Below are positions 1 through 8,614 of a stretch of 64,000 nt of DNA, piece after piece. The translations under genes and the position numbers were made by a program. Under the pieces are notes generated by a model. The model was not told the origin of the DNA, made no database searches, and saw only the letters and a list, made by a program, of their open reading frames with translations. Source of the DNA: Streptomyces sp. Q6 (GTDB taxonomy: Bacteria; Actinomycetota; Actinomycetes; Streptomycetales; Streptomycetaceae); the NCBI RefSeq assembly GCF_036967205.1, contig NZ_CP146022.1, positions 8,060,001 to 8,124,000 of the forward strand. Direction: 5' to 3'. How positions within the stretch are numbered: the first letter of the stretch is position 1; every line of letters begins with the position of its first letter.

Positions 1-315
1 CGGCAGCGTCGACTGCACCGCGCAGCCGGCCGCCGAGTCGAGCAAGGTCGCGTAGACGCCGCCGTGCACGCTGCCGATCGGGTTGTAGTGAGCCTCGCCG
101 GGGACGAGGGAGAAGACCACGCGTCCCTTCTCCACCTCGTCGAGGGTGAAGCCGATCGTGGCGCCCACCGGCGCCGCGGGAAGCTTCCCCGCCTGGATGT
201 CGCGGAGGAAGTCCAGACCGGAGCCCTGGCCCACGGCGGCCGCGGTGCGCGCGGGATCCTCCCACTCGTACGTGCGTGTCCGTCCCACAGCCCCGCTCCT
301 CTTCGTCCGAACCAT
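1..315 (-). CDS. PaaI-family hot-dog thioesterase, 3' end cut by window edge
   Basis: The visible 105 codons start at ATG 315 and run off the left edge. They contain the hot-dog thioesterase signature NPIGSVHGGVYATLLDSAAG (residues 78-97), with the HGG turn at 84-86 that is typical of PaaI-like acyl-CoA thioesterases. Such enzymes are cytoplasmic and hydrolyse acyl- or aryl-CoA esters; the substrate cannot be read from this fragment. The gene diverges from an HxlR regulator 90 bp away and has its own strong promoter at 348-376, so it is the likely target of that regulator. A GTG at 288 is a less likely alternative start. The family assignment is firm, the substrate is not. Confidence 0.85.
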   Translation of the reverse strand, partial: MVRTKRSGAVGRTRTYEWEDPARTAAAVGQGSGLDFLRDIQAGKLPAAPVGATIGFTLDEVEKGRVVFSLVPGEAHYNPIGSVHGGVYATLLDSAAGCAVQSTLP

Positions 316-347
316 GCCACCTGCGCGCCATCTGACTTCGAAGAATG

Positions 348-376
348 AAGCTAGCCGGGCGTCATCTGGCTGTCAA
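348..376 (-). promoter_or_regulatory. Consensus promoter for the thioesterase gene
   Basis: On the minus strand TTGACA (376-371) is followed after exactly 17 nt by TAGCTT (353-348), a near-perfect Streptomyces vegetative promoter. Transcription would begin near 341 and give a leader of about 26 nt containing CTTCGAAG. Its -35 box overlaps the putative -35 of the divergent HxlR gene. Confidence 0.75.
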
Positions 377-405
377 TCATGAAGTCAGGCTTCTACGATG
401 ACGGC
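370..405 (+). promoter_or_regulatory. Possible leaderless promoter and operator for the HxlR gene
   Basis: CTGTCA (370-375) and TACGAT (394-399) are 18 nt apart, and TACGAT ends 6 nt before ATG 406, the spacing expected if transcription starts at the start codon. An inverted repeat GAAG-tcagg-CTTC (381-393) lies between the two boxes and is a candidate autoregulatory operator. No Shine-Dalgarno sequence precedes either candidate ATG (379 or 406), which fits a leaderless message. This is inference from spacing only. Confidence 0.4.
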
Positions 406-873
406 ATGGAGTGGCTTGAGACGAGCACGGAGAACTGCCCGGTCCAGCTCACGCTCGACGTCGTGGGGGAGAAGTGGACGCTGCTGATCCTGCGCGACGC
501 CTGTAACGGGGTGCGCCGGTTCGACGAGTTCCGCCGCCACATCGGCCTGTCGGAGGCCGTCCTCAGCGACCGGCTGCGCAAGCTCACCGCGGCGGGCATC
601 CTCCGGGCCGTCCCCTACCAGGAGCCCGGCAGCCGCGCCCGCAACGAGTACCGCGTGACCCGCAAGGGCTGGGACCTGTGGCCGGTCCTGGTGGCGCTGA
701 AACAGTGGGGGGAGACCCACACCGGCACGGGCCCCGAGCCGGTCCTCGACCTGCGGCACACGGAGTGCGGCGCGCCGGTGCGGGTCACGGTCGGCTGCGA
801 GCACGGGCACACGTCCCTGGCCCCCACCGAGGTGACCGCCAGGCCCGGACCGGCCGCCCGGCCCGCCTCCTGA
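406..873 (+). CDS. HxlR-family winged-helix transcriptional regulator
   Basis: A 155-residue MarR/HxlR-type regulator. It has the family pattern: N-terminal Cys11 in ENCPV, then LDVVGEKWTLLILRDA, a winged helix around residues 40-85 (FDEFRRHIGLSEAVLSDRL) and RNEYRVTRKG in the wing. HxlR proteins act as dimers and often sense thiols or small molecules through the N-terminal Cys. The C-terminal tail has HTEC and CEHGH (Cys121, Cys131 and His residues), which could bind metal but may be incidental. ATG 406 is chosen because a -10 box sits 6 nt upstream; ATG 379 would add nine residues. It probably regulates the divergent thioesterase and itself. Confidence 0.85.
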   Translation: MEWLETSTENCPVQLTLDVVGEKWTLLILRDACNGVRRFDEFRRHIGLSEAVLSDRLRKLTAAGILRAVPYQEPGSRARNEYRVTRKGWDLWPVLVALKQWGETHTGTGPEPVLDLRHTECGAPVRVTVGCEHGHTSLAPTEVTARPGPAARPAS

Positions 874-888
874 CGGTCACCCACGCCA

Positions 889-3276
889 TCAGTCCCGCGC
901 CACCGCGGGCGGAGCGGCGTCGACGCCCCAACGGGTGGGCCGGTCGGACAACGTGACGCGCAGTGTGCCGGACCGGAGCAGATCCTCGTGGGACAGCCAG
1001 CTCTGCCGCGACGGGCCCCGGTCCGTCCGCACCGACGCGACGTACTGGGCCTTCGACGCGTCCGCCCCCGGTGCCTCGATGCGGATCGCGCGCCCGTGCG
1101 CGGGCCGGATCTCGACCTTCTCGAACATCGGCGCCGAGACGATGTAGCGGGCCGACCCGGGCTGGGCCTCGAACACTCCCGCCATGGCGAAGACGAGCAG
1201 CGACGACGTCGCACCGAGATCGTCATTGCCCGGCATGCCGTACGCGTCGTCCGTGAACAGCGTCCGCATCGCCCGCAGTACCGCCGAGGTCTTCCACGGC
1301 GCGCCGGTCCACGCGTACATCCACGGGGTGTGGAAGTCCGGCTCGTTGTTCGGGTTGAAGGCGAAGTTGTTGTGGTAGTCGTACGCGCCCGTCACCCAGG
1401 ACTCCGACGCGGCCTTCGCCGGGTCGGTGAGCACGGTCGGCATGTCGAAGAACGTGTCGAGCCGCTGTTCCGCGCCCGAGGCTCCGCCCATCAGGCCGAA
1501 CAGCGCCTTCGGGTCCTGCTGCGCCAGCCACTGGTACTGCCACGCGGTGCCCTCGTGGAACGCCCCCGACCGAGTGGGATCCGGGTCACCGGCGACCGTG
1601 CCGTCCGCGTCGCGCGTGACCGGGAACCCGGTGAAGCCCTTCGACGTGACGTCCTTGTCCCACAGCGTGCTGAAGTTGTCGCAGCGCGCGGCGAGCGTCG
1701 CGGCCTTGTCCCGGTGGCCGAGCCCCGCCGCCATCGTGGACAGCGCGCAGTCGCCGAGCGCGTACTCGAGCGTGGCCGAGCCCGCCTGACGGCTGTCGCC
1801 GAACCGGTAGCCGGGCAGGTTCTGGTACCCGACCCAGCCGTTCTTCACATACGTCGGATTGCCGTCACGGCCGCGGAACAGGGACTGGTCGGCGGGCACC
1901 TCGTTGGCGTTCTTCCACAAGGCGTCGAAGAGTTGACGCGCGGTGCTGTCGTCGAGCAGGCCGCGGTTGTAGAGGTCCACGACCCACGGGGTGACGGGAT
2001 CGCCGCTCATCACGTTGGTCTCGCCGCCACCGAGCCCCCAGCGGGGCAGCCAGCCGCCGTCCTGGTAGATCCGCAGCACCGACTTCGCCATGTCCGCGGC
2101 CTTGTCCGGATGCAACAACGCCACCAGCTGGTTCTGCGAACGGTAGGTGTCCCAGAGCGAGAACATCTGGTAGTACGGCGCGTCCGCCCGGTGCACCTTG
2201 TCGTCGAAGCCGCGGTAGCGGTTGTCGACATCGGAACCGATCGACGGGTGCAGCAGCGAGTGGTAGAGCGCGGTGTAGTACGTGCGCTGGTCGGCGGTGC
2301 TGCCGCCCGCGACCCGCATCCGGTTCAGCTCGCTCCGCCAGTCGTCGTGCGCGGCACCGCGCGCCGCGTCGAACGACGCGGGCCGCTCGGCCCTGCGGTT
2401 GAGGCGCGCGCCGTCGACCGACGTGTAGGACAGGCCCACCGACGATCCGATCCGCCGGCCCCGCGCCGCGTCGAACGACAGCCAGGCGCCCGCGCGCTTG
2501 CTGCCGCGCGAGGCCTCCCGCTGGTTCGGTGTCAGCGTCCCGTCGGTCCAGGTGCCGAACGTCTTGAAAGTGCGGTCGAACGTGGCGCTGAAGTAGACCC
2601 GGTACCGCTCCTTACCGGTCTCCCCGCAGAAGTTGCCGCCCTGGACCCAGCCCTCCACGGTGTCGTCGCCGACCACCTTGATGTCGCCCGCGTACGTGCT
2701 CCCATTGCTCTCACCTGCCTCGATGAGAACGTTCTGGGTGCCCGAGTCCGCCGGGTAGGTGTAGCGGTGCTGTCCCGTGCGCTGGGTCGCGGTCAGCTCC
2801 GCCTTGATGCCGTTGTCGAACGTCACGCCGTAGTAGCCCGGGGCGCGGGTCTCATGGTCATGGCTGAATTTCGCCCCGTACGCCGCCGGGTCGGACGAGG
2901 TGACGGCGCCGGTCGTCGGCATGAACCGGATGTTGCCCATCGTCTGGCAGCCGACGCCCGAGAGGTGGGTGTGGCTGAAGCCGAGGATCGTGTCCTGCGC
3001 GTAGTCGTAGGAGGCGTACTTGTTCAGCTGGGTGTCCGGGCTCAGCTGCACCATGCCGAAGGGGGTGGCGGCGCCGGGGAAGGTCGTCCCGTCGCCGTTG
3101 TTGCCGACCGACGTGTCGACCAGGGACGTGGGGTCGGCGGCGAACCGCGCTCCCCGCTCCTGGGCGGCGGCGACGCCGGTCGTGACCGAGGCGGCGGCCA
3201 CGGTCGTGAGGATCAACGCGGTCGTCACCCCGCGTCTCAGCGCTCTCATCGGTCCCATCGGTCGGATCGGGCGCAT
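889..3276 (-). CDS. Secreted GH92 alpha-mannosidase family protein
   Basis: A 795-residue protein starting at ATG 3276 behind GAAGGAAAGG. An Arg-rich N terminus and hydrophobic stretch (about residues 13-38) form a signal peptide ending near VAAAQE. The mature part has GH92 landmarks in order: LVDTSVGNNGDGTTFPGA, WDTYRSQNQLVALL, SGDPVTPWVVDLY, NEPDFHTPWMYAWTGAPWKT and GNDDLGATSSLLVFA. GH92 enzymes are calcium-dependent exo-alpha-mannosidases acting on N-glycan-type or yeast mannan linkages. The gene stands alone, converges with the HxlR gene with only 15 bp between stops, and has a LacI-type operator 19 bp before its start. Linkage specificity cannot be read. Confidence 0.92.
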   Translation of the reverse strand: MRPIRPMGPMRALRRGVTTALILTTVAAASVTTGVAAAQERGARFAADPTSLVDTSVGNNGDGTTFPGAATPFGMVQLSPDTQLNKYASYDYAQDTILGFSHTHLSGVGCQTMGNIRFMPTTGAVTSSDPAAYGAKFSHDHETRAPGYYGVTFDNGIKAELTATQRTGQHRYTYPADSGTQNVLIEAGESNGSTYAGDIKVVGDDTVEGWVQGGNFCGETGKERYRVYFSATFDRTFKTFGTWTDGTLTPNQREASRGSKRAGAWLSFDAARGRRIGSSVGLSYTSVDGARLNRRAERPASFDAARGAAHDDWRSELNRMRVAGGSTADQRTYYTALYHSLLHPSIGSDVDNRYRGFDDKVHRADAPYYQMFSLWDTYRSQNQLVALLHPDKAADMAKSVLRIYQDGGWLPRWGLGGGETNVMSGDPVTPWVVDLYNRGLLDDSTARQLFDALWKNANEVPADQSLFRGRDGNPTYVKNGWVGYQNLPGYRFGDSRQAGSATLEYALGDCALSTMAAGLGHRDKAATLAARCDNFSTLWDKDVTSKGFTGFPVTRDADGTVAGDPDPTRSGAFHEGTAWQYQWLAQQDPKALFGLMGGASGAEQRLDTFFDMPTVLTDPAKAASESWVTGAYDYHNNFAFNPNNEPDFHTPWMYAWTGAPWKTSAVLRAMRTLFTDDAYGMPGNDDLGATSSLLVFAMAGVFEAQPGSARYIVSAPMFEKVEIRPAHGRAIRIEAPGADASKAQYVASVRTDRGPSRQSWLSHEDLLRSGTLRVTLSDRPTRWGVDAAPPAVARD

Positions 3277-3294
3277 GGCGGACCTTTCCTTCTC

Positions 3295-3306
3295 GACAAC
3301 GTTGTC
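3295..3306. promoter_or_regulatory. LacI-family operator, perfect 12-bp palindrome
   Basis: GACAACGTTGTC is a perfect palindrome with the central CG and AACGTT core typical of LacI-family operators. It lies 19-30 bp upstream of the GH92 start codon, where a bound repressor would block transcription or promoter escape. No LacI-family gene is in this window, so the repressor is elsewhere. Confidence 0.7.
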
Positions 3307-3478
3307 AGAGTGATGCCTGTCGATCTTCGTCGCCGCGTGCGGATCCGTCAATGCCTGCTCCCGGACGGCCAGTTGGTACGGGGGTGTACGGCCTCGCGCG
3401 CAAACGGGTGCGGGAGCGCAGGCGCGGCGCAGCGGATCGGCGGAACATGGGGGAGACGGGTGCGCAGATCTGACGGGA

Positions 3479-5281
3479 GTGGCGCTGGTGGGTGGTGGGC
3501 GCGAGCACGGTGATGCCGAGGGGTCCGACGCGTACGACGCCGAGACGCGTCAGGTCGAGGCGCTGAACCGGATGGCGGGCCCGGCCGCCGACGGAGCCGG
3601 CCGGGTGTCCGAGCGCATGCGGCACCGCGGCGCCGGCCTGCTCCTGACCGGGCACGCCCTCGCGCGGGCCGCGTCGCTCGGCGAGGCGCTCACGCTGATC
3701 TCGCGGCTCACCGACCCGACGCTGCCGCTGTGCGGCCAGGCCGTGTTCCGTGCGGACCGCGAACTCCTGCACTGCGTCGGCCAGTTGGGGCTGCCGGAGG
3801 GGGAGGGGGACGTCTACCGACTGCCCCTGGACGCCGCCCATCCGGCCACCCAGGTGGCCCGCACCGGACGTCCGGTGTTCCTGGCGTCGCCGCGGGAGTT
3901 CCGCGACCGGTTCCCCTCCACCTGGCGACTCTCGGACCGGCAGGGGTACGTGGCCTGGGCGTTCCTGCCCCTGACCACGTACGGGCGGCTCACCGGTGTC
4001 TGGATGGCCGCCTTCGACGCCCCGCTGCGGATGACCAACGGCCTCGGCGCCTTCCTGCGGACCGTGGCCGTCCTCCTCGGCCAGAGCATCGAACAGAGCT
4101 ACGACGGCCAGGCCGACCGCACCCTCTCGCAGAACCTGCGCAGCAGCATGGGCCGCGTCGGCCCCGGCACCGACGGCCTGACGGTCGCCGCCCGGTACCT
4201 GCCCACCGGCGGAGGGCTCATGGTCGGCGGCGACTGGTTCGACTGCATCACCCAGCCCAACGGGCGCCTCGGCCTGGTGATCGGCGACGTCCAGGGGCAC
4301 GACGTCCAGGCCGCGGGCCTGATGTCCCAGCTGCGCACGGCCATCCACGCGTACGCGGCCGAGGGCCACGGCCCCGACGCCGTCCTGGTGCGAGCCTCGA
4401 AGTTCCTGTCGTCCCTGGCCGGGGGCCGCTTCGCCACCTGCATCTACCTGGAGGCCGACCCCGCCACCGGCACCCTGCGCATCGCCCGCGCCGGACACCC
4501 GCACCCCGTGATCCGCCTCCCGGACGGCACCTGCCTGCTCAAGCACGTACGCGGCGGACTGCCGCTCGGCCTCGACCTCGGGGAGGACGACTACCCGGTC
4601 AGCGTCGTCTCCCTGCGCGAGAACGAGATCCTCATGCTGTGCACGGACGGGCTGATCGAGTCCGGCGGCCACGACATGTACTCCGGCTGGCTGCGGGTGC
4701 GCGACGCGCTGACGCCCGGCACCCCCGACGACCTCGACGGCCTCGCGGACCGGCTCCTGAACGCGGTCGTGGCACCGCACTCCGCGCAGCCCGACGGCCG
4801 GCCCGCCTCCTACACCGAGGACGACATCGCCCTGCTTCTGCTGCGCCGCGACCCGTCCGCCCCGCACGCCGACGGCACCGGACGGCATCTGCGGCTCACC
4901 CTCGAACAGGACCAGGCGCAGGGCCTCGCCGACGCGCGGATCGAGCTCCAGGGCCTGCTCCACGACTGGGAGCGCCCCGAGCAGGTCGACACCACCGTCC
5001 TGCTCGCCTCCGAACTCCTCGGCAACGTGCTCATTCACACCGAGCAGTCCGCCCTCCTGCGGGCCGACATCAGCGGGCCGCAGGGACACCGGCGGCTGCG
5101 CGTGGAGGTCACCGACCGCAGCGACGAGGTCCCGCACCGGCGCGCCCCCGGCGAACTCTCGTCCTCGGGCCGCGGTCTCGTCCTCCTCGACCTCCTGGCC
5201 CACCAGTGGAACGTACGCCCCGAACCGGAGGGCAAGACGGTGTGGTTCGCGCTCGACGAGGACGGGCCCGAGGAGCCGTGA
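3479..5281 (+). CDS. GAF - SpoIIE/PP2C phosphatase - HATPase anti-sigma-type regulator
   Basis: A 600-residue cytoplasmic signalling protein. Residues about 55-205 look like a GAF-type sensor. Residues about 225-450 form a SpoIIE-like PP2C phosphatase with GGDWFD (near 249), GDVQGHD and LCTDGLIES metal-binding motifs. Residues about 465-595 form an RsbW/SpoIIAB-like ATPase with N-box ELLGNVLIH and G-box SSGRGLVLLD. Proteins with this architecture are common in Streptomyces and act in partner-switching control of sigma factors by dephosphorylating anti-anti-sigma proteins. No partner is adjacent. The GTG start lacks a ribosome site; ATG 3572, preceded by GAGG, may be the true start. Confidence 0.88.
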   Translation: MALVGGGREHGDAEGSDAYDAETRQVEALNRMAGPAADGAGRVSERMRHRGAGLLLTGHALARAASLGEALTLISRLTDPTLPLCGQAVFRADRELLHCVGQLGLPEGEGDVYRLPLDAAHPATQVARTGRPVFLASPREFRDRFPSTWRLSDRQGYVAWAFLPLTTYGRLTGVWMAAFDAPLRMTNGLGAFLRTVAVLLGQSIEQSYDGQADRTLSQNLRSSMGRVGPGTDGLTVAARYLPTGGGLMVGGDWFDCITQPNGRLGLVIGDVQGHDVQAAGLMSQLRTAIHAYAAEGHGPDAVLVRASKFLSSLAGGRFATCIYLEADPATGTLRIARAGHPHPVIRLPDGTCLLKHVRGGLPLGLDLGEDDYPVSVVSLRENEILMLCTDGLIESGGHDMYSGWLRVRDALTPGTPDDLDGLADRLLNAVVAPHSAQPDGRPASYTEDDIALLLLRRDPSAPHADGTGRHLRLTLEQDQAQGLADARIELQGLLHDWERPEQVDTTVLLASELLGNVLIHTEQSALLRADISGPQGHRRLRVEVTDRSDEVPHRRAPGELSSSGRGLVLLDLLAHQWNVRPEPEGKTVWFALDEDGPEEP

Positions 5282-5739
5282 AAACGGCTCGGGCCTGCGG
5301 AAACCGCTTTCTGCGATCTTTCGCAGGGGCGAGATCAGGCCGCGAGAGCCGCTCATCCGGACAGCCTGCGGCGACCGGTCGACGATCATCCGGATGTTCG
5401 ACCGCCGTCGTGGCCCTCCGGCGCGGCCGTGTCGTCACAGGTCACAGGCCACGACTTCGTTGTCATGACCCTCGCGGATGATTCACAGGCCATGTATTGA
5501 GCTTCAAATGTTGGGCACGAATTCCACACATCCCTCTCTCCAGGGGGGTCCCCATGGTCTAGATTGACCGTGCTTCACATGCTGGGACACGAGGCGACAA
5601 ATGATGATCTATTGCCGCCGGGGTGGGCTGTTCACGCAGCGATGAAGCAGCCGGGTGCCGTCCGCGGGGGCGGGGGCTGCCCGGGGGGAGGAACGGCGTA
5701 AAACGACCACGTCGTACCACTGGGGACCGGGGGGGTTCT
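5282..5739. other. 458-bp leader region upstream of the polysaccharide operon
   Basis: No convincing protein gene is seen. A hairpin with perfect 7-bp arms CGGTCGA/TCGACCG spans 5376-5404 with CATCCGGATG inside its loop; it could end the upstream message or be an operator. An imperfect palindrome CATGGTC-tagatt-GACCGTG (about 5554-5571) contains TAGATT, a good Streptomyces -10 box, without a clear -35. ATG 5601 opens a 14-codon leader ORF (5601-5645) behind GAGG. A strong Shine-Dalgarno-like run at 5677-5693 is followed by no start codon. Confidence 0.4.
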
Positions 5740-7218
5740 GTGCGTCAGGGGGGATTAGTCGGCCCTTTTCCGTCGGCGCGCGGTCGCTTGGCGAACGGAG
5801 AGTTCGGCCAGCTCGCGCACGATTGGGAACAGCGGTACCGGCGAACCGTGATCACCAGCGACACCGTGGCCACCGCGCTTGTGGTGGCCTCCATAGGCAA
5901 CTTCTTCGGGGCCCGCGACGCGGCCAACTGGCATGAGAAGTGGGGCATCCTGGCGTTCGGCACCGAACTCCTGGTGCTCGCCGCGCTCGCCCTCAGCAGG
6001 GCGTGGGCTCCCGCCGTGCTCGGGCAGGGCGCCGAGGAGTTCCGCCGGCTCGGACGCTCGCTGTTCACGGCGACCGTCGTGCTGGCGCTCGGCGGCATCG
6101 CCCTGACCTCCCGCAACATCAAGCTCTGGATCTTCGTCGCGATACCCGCGATCGCGCTCGTCACCATGACCACGCGCTATGTGCTCCGCCTCTGGCTGCA
6201 CAAACAGCGCAAGGACGGATGGTGCCTGCGCCCGGTGCTCGCCGCCGGGAGCCCGGAGACCGTGCGCGACCTGATATCCCGTACCCGCAAGTTCCCGCAT
6301 CTCGGCTGGCGGGTGGAGGCCGTGTGCACGACGGACGGCCTCGGATCCGACGGCGCTGACCTCGACGGGGTGCCGGTCGTCGGCCAACTGGCCGACGTGG
6401 CGAGCCATGTGCGCCGCGACGGCTACCGGGTCGTCGCCGTCACCCCCGACCCGCACTGGTCCCCCGACCGGTTGCAGCGTCTCGCCTGGAACCTGGAGGG
6501 CAGCGACGCCGAGATGGTCGTGGCCCCCGTCCTGATGGAGGTGGCCGGGCCGCGGCTGCACGTCGACGCGGTGCTCGGCATCCCGCTGCTGCGGGTGAGC
6601 ATGCCGACCTTCACCGGCGGCCGCAGAGCGATCAAGGGTGTCGTCGACCGGCTGGGCGCGGCCGTTCTGCTCGTGCTGTTCGCGCCGCTGATGGTCCTCG
6701 TCGGTCTGCTGGTCCTCGCCGACAGCCGCGGCGGGGCGCTGTACCGCCAGCGCAGGGTCGGCAAGGACGGCCGCGAGTTCACCATCTTCAAGTTCCGCAC
6801 GATGGTCGCCGGAGCCCACGGGGCGCGTGCCCAGCTCGCCGACCGCAACGAAGGCGCGGGCCTGTTGTTCAAGCTCCGCCGGGATCCGCGGGTGACGCGG
6901 GTGGGAGCGGTACTGCGCCGCTACTCGCTCGACGAACTCCCGCAACTGTTCAACGTACTCACCGGTTCGATGTCGCTCGTCGGCCCGCGGCCCCCGCTGC
7001 CGGAGGAGTCCGCGGCGTACGGGCCGGACATCCGGCGGCGACTCCTGGTCAAGCCCGGTCTGACCGGCCTGTGGCAGATCAGCGGGCGCAGCGACCTGCC
7101 GTGGGAGGAGGCCGTCCGCCTCGACCTGCGCTACGTCGAGGACTGGTCCCTGGCACTGGACACGGTGATCTTGTGGAAGACGCTGCGCGCGGTGCTCCAC
7201 GGGCAGGGGGCGTACTGA
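5740..7218 (+). CDS. Polyprenyl-phosphate sugar-1-phosphate transferase (polysaccharide priming)
   Basis: A 492-residue WbaP/CpsE-like initiating enzyme that moves a sugar-1-phosphate from a nucleotide to undecaprenyl phosphate in the membrane. Four hydrophobic segments lie in the first 150 residues, then a CoA-binding-like region, a fifth membrane segment (AAVLLVLFAPLMVLVGLLVL), and the catalytic Bac_transf domain with RQRRVGKDGREFTIFKFRTM, RYSLDELPQLFNVLTGSMSL, VGPRPPLPEE and KPGLTGLWQISGRS. GTG 5740 is chosen because a G-rich ribosome site precedes it and the first hydrophobic segment follows soon after; the frame is open from 5623. It heads the operon for the exopolysaccharide and commits its first sugar. 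Confidence 0.93.
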   Translation: MRQGGLVGPFPSARGRLANGEFGQLAHDWEQRYRRTVITSDTVATALVVASIGNFFGARDAANWHEKWGILAFGTELLVLAALALSRAWAPAVLGQGAEEFRRLGRSLFTATVVLALGGIALTSRNIKLWIFVAIPAIALVTMTTRYVLRLWLHKQRKDGWCLRPVLAAGSPETVRDLISRTRKFPHLGWRVEAVCTTDGLGSDGADLDGVPVVGQLADVASHVRRDGYRVVAVTPDPHWSPDRLQRLAWNLEGSDAEMVVAPVLMEVAGPRLHVDAVLGIPLLRVSMPTFTGGRRAIKGVVDRLGAAVLLVLFAPLMVLVGLLVLADSRGGALYRQRRVGKDGREFTIFKFRTMVAGAHGARAQLADRNEGAGLLFKLRRDPRVTRVGAVLRRYSLDELPQLFNVLTGSMSLVGPRPPLPEESAAYGPDIRRRLLVKPGLTGLWQISGRSDLPWEEAVRLDLRYVEDWSLALDTVILWKTLRAVLHGQGAY

Positions 7219-7297
7219 TGCGGGGAGAGCGGGGACGTCGCATCGACGCCGCGCGGACGGCAGGCCGCAAGGGCCTGCCTGGGGGGAGGAATGCGTC

Positions 7298-8614
7298 ATG
7301 AGGGTCAGCGTTTTCGGGCTCGGCTACGTGGGCTGCGTGTCGGCCGCGTGCCTGGCCGGCATGGGACACGAGGTCATAGGCGTCGACGTGAACCAGGTGA
7401 AGGTCGACCTGGTCAACGACGGGAAGGCCCCGGTCGTCGAGGAGCGGATCGGTGAACTCACCGCCGACGTCGTACGGAAGGGAGCCTTACGCGCCACCGT
7501 CGACGTCCGCGAGGCGATCATGAACAGCGAGATATCGCTGATCTGTGTCGGCACGCCGTCCGAGCCCAACGGCAGCCTGTGCACGACGTACTTGGAGCGG
7601 GTCACCGAGCAGATCGGCGCCGCCCTCGCCGAGCGGGGCGGGCGGCACACCGTCGTCTTCCGCAGCACCATGCTCCCCGGCACCTGCCTGAACCTGCTGC
7701 TGCCGATCCTGGAGAAGTACGTCGGCGGCACGGCGGGCGTCGACCTGGGCGTCGCGGTCAACCCGGAGTTCCTGCGCGAGGGCACCAGCGTGCGGGACTT
7801 CTTCGACCCGCCCAAGACCGTCATCGGCGAACTCGATGCGGCCAGCGGCGACGCGGTGCTCGCGCTGTACGGCGGCCTGCCCGGCGAGGTGTTCCGGGTG
7901 CCGGTCCCGGTGGCCGAGGCCATCAAGTACGCGGACAACTCGTTCCACGGTCTCAAGATCGGATTCGCCAACGAACTGGGCGCCGTGTGCCAGGCCCTCG
8001 GGGTGGACTCGCACCAGGTGATGGACGTGTTCCTCGCCGACCGGAAGCTGAACATCAGCCCCGCCTACCTGCGGCCCGGCTTCGCCTTCGGCGGCTCCTG
8101 CCTCCCGAAGGACCTGCGCAGCCTGGTCCACGCGGCACAGCGGGCCGACGTCTCGGTGCCCATCCTGTCCCACGTGCTCGCCTCGAACGCCGACCATCTG
8201 CAACGCGCGGTGGACCTCGTCGAGCGCACCGGCAAACGCCGGGTCGGACTGTTCGGACTCTCCTTCAAACCGGGCACCGACGACCTCCGCGAGAGCCCGC
8301 TCGTCGAACTGGCGGAGCGGCTCCACGGCAAGGGCTACGACCTGCGGATCCACGACGCCAACGTCAGCCTCTCTCGGCTGATCGGCGCGAACCGCGAATA
8401 CATCGAGACCCGGCTTCCGCACCTGGCGCAACTGCTCGCGGACTCCGTCGACGAAGTGCTCGACCACGCCGAGGTGTGCCTGGTCGGAACCAGGGACCCG
8501 GCCGTCCTGTCGGCGCTGCCGCACGGCGACGGCCCGGTGATCGTCGATCTCATCCGCCTTCCCGACGCCGAAGCGCGTCGGACCGATCCGGGGTACGTGG
8601 GCCTTGCCTGGTAA
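7298..8614 (+). CDS. algD: GDP-mannose 6-dehydrogenase (AlgD-type)
   Basis: A 438-residue nucleotide-sugar dehydrogenase that would oxidise GDP-mannose twice to GDP-mannuronic acid with NAD. The Rossmann motif FGLGYVG is at residues 6-12 and the catalytic Cys268 lies in FGGSCLPKDLR, the same number as in Pseudomonas AlgD. Other AlgD-like stretches are AIKYADNSFHGLKIGFANE, SPAYLRPGFAFGGSC and LSFKPGTDDLRESPLVEL. UDP-glucose dehydrogenase is the alternative, but these segments fit AlgD better. It starts at ATG 7298 behind GGGGGGAGGAA. It supplies a uronic acid precursor to the polymer and so makes the product acidic. Confidence 0.85.
   Translation: MRVSVFGLGYVGCVSAACLAGMGHEVIGVDVNQVKVDLVNDGKAPVVEERIGELTADVVRKGALRATVDVREAIMNSEISLICVGTPSEPNGSLCTTYLERVTEQIGAALAERGGRHTVVFRSTMLPGTCLNLLLPILEKYVGGTAGVDLGVAVNPEFLREGTSVRDFFDPPKTVIGELDAASGDAVLALYGGLPGEVFRVPVPVAEAIKYADNSFHGLKIGFANELGAVCQALGVDSHQVMDVFLADRKLNISPAYLRPGFAFGGSCLPKDLRSLVHAAQRADVSVPILSHVLASNADHLQRAVDLVERTGKRRVGLFGLSFKPGTDDLRESPLVELAERLHGKGYDLRIHDANVSLSRLIGANREYIETRLPHLAQLLADSVDEVLDHAEVCLVGTRDPAVLSALPHGDGPVIVDLIRLPDAEARRTDPGYVGLAW

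Noticed and set aside
988..3513. An 841-codon plus-strand frame opposite the GH92 gene
   Set aside because: It is an antisense shadow: no ribosome site, low-complexity Arg/Val/Gly/His composition and no domain. GC-rich codon bias keeps the opposite strand open.
5311..5326. Hairpin CTGCGA-tctt-TCGCAG after the phosphatase gene as a terminator
   Set aside because: The stem is only 6 bp, with no U-tract; too weak to call alone, given how often such stems occur in this DNA.
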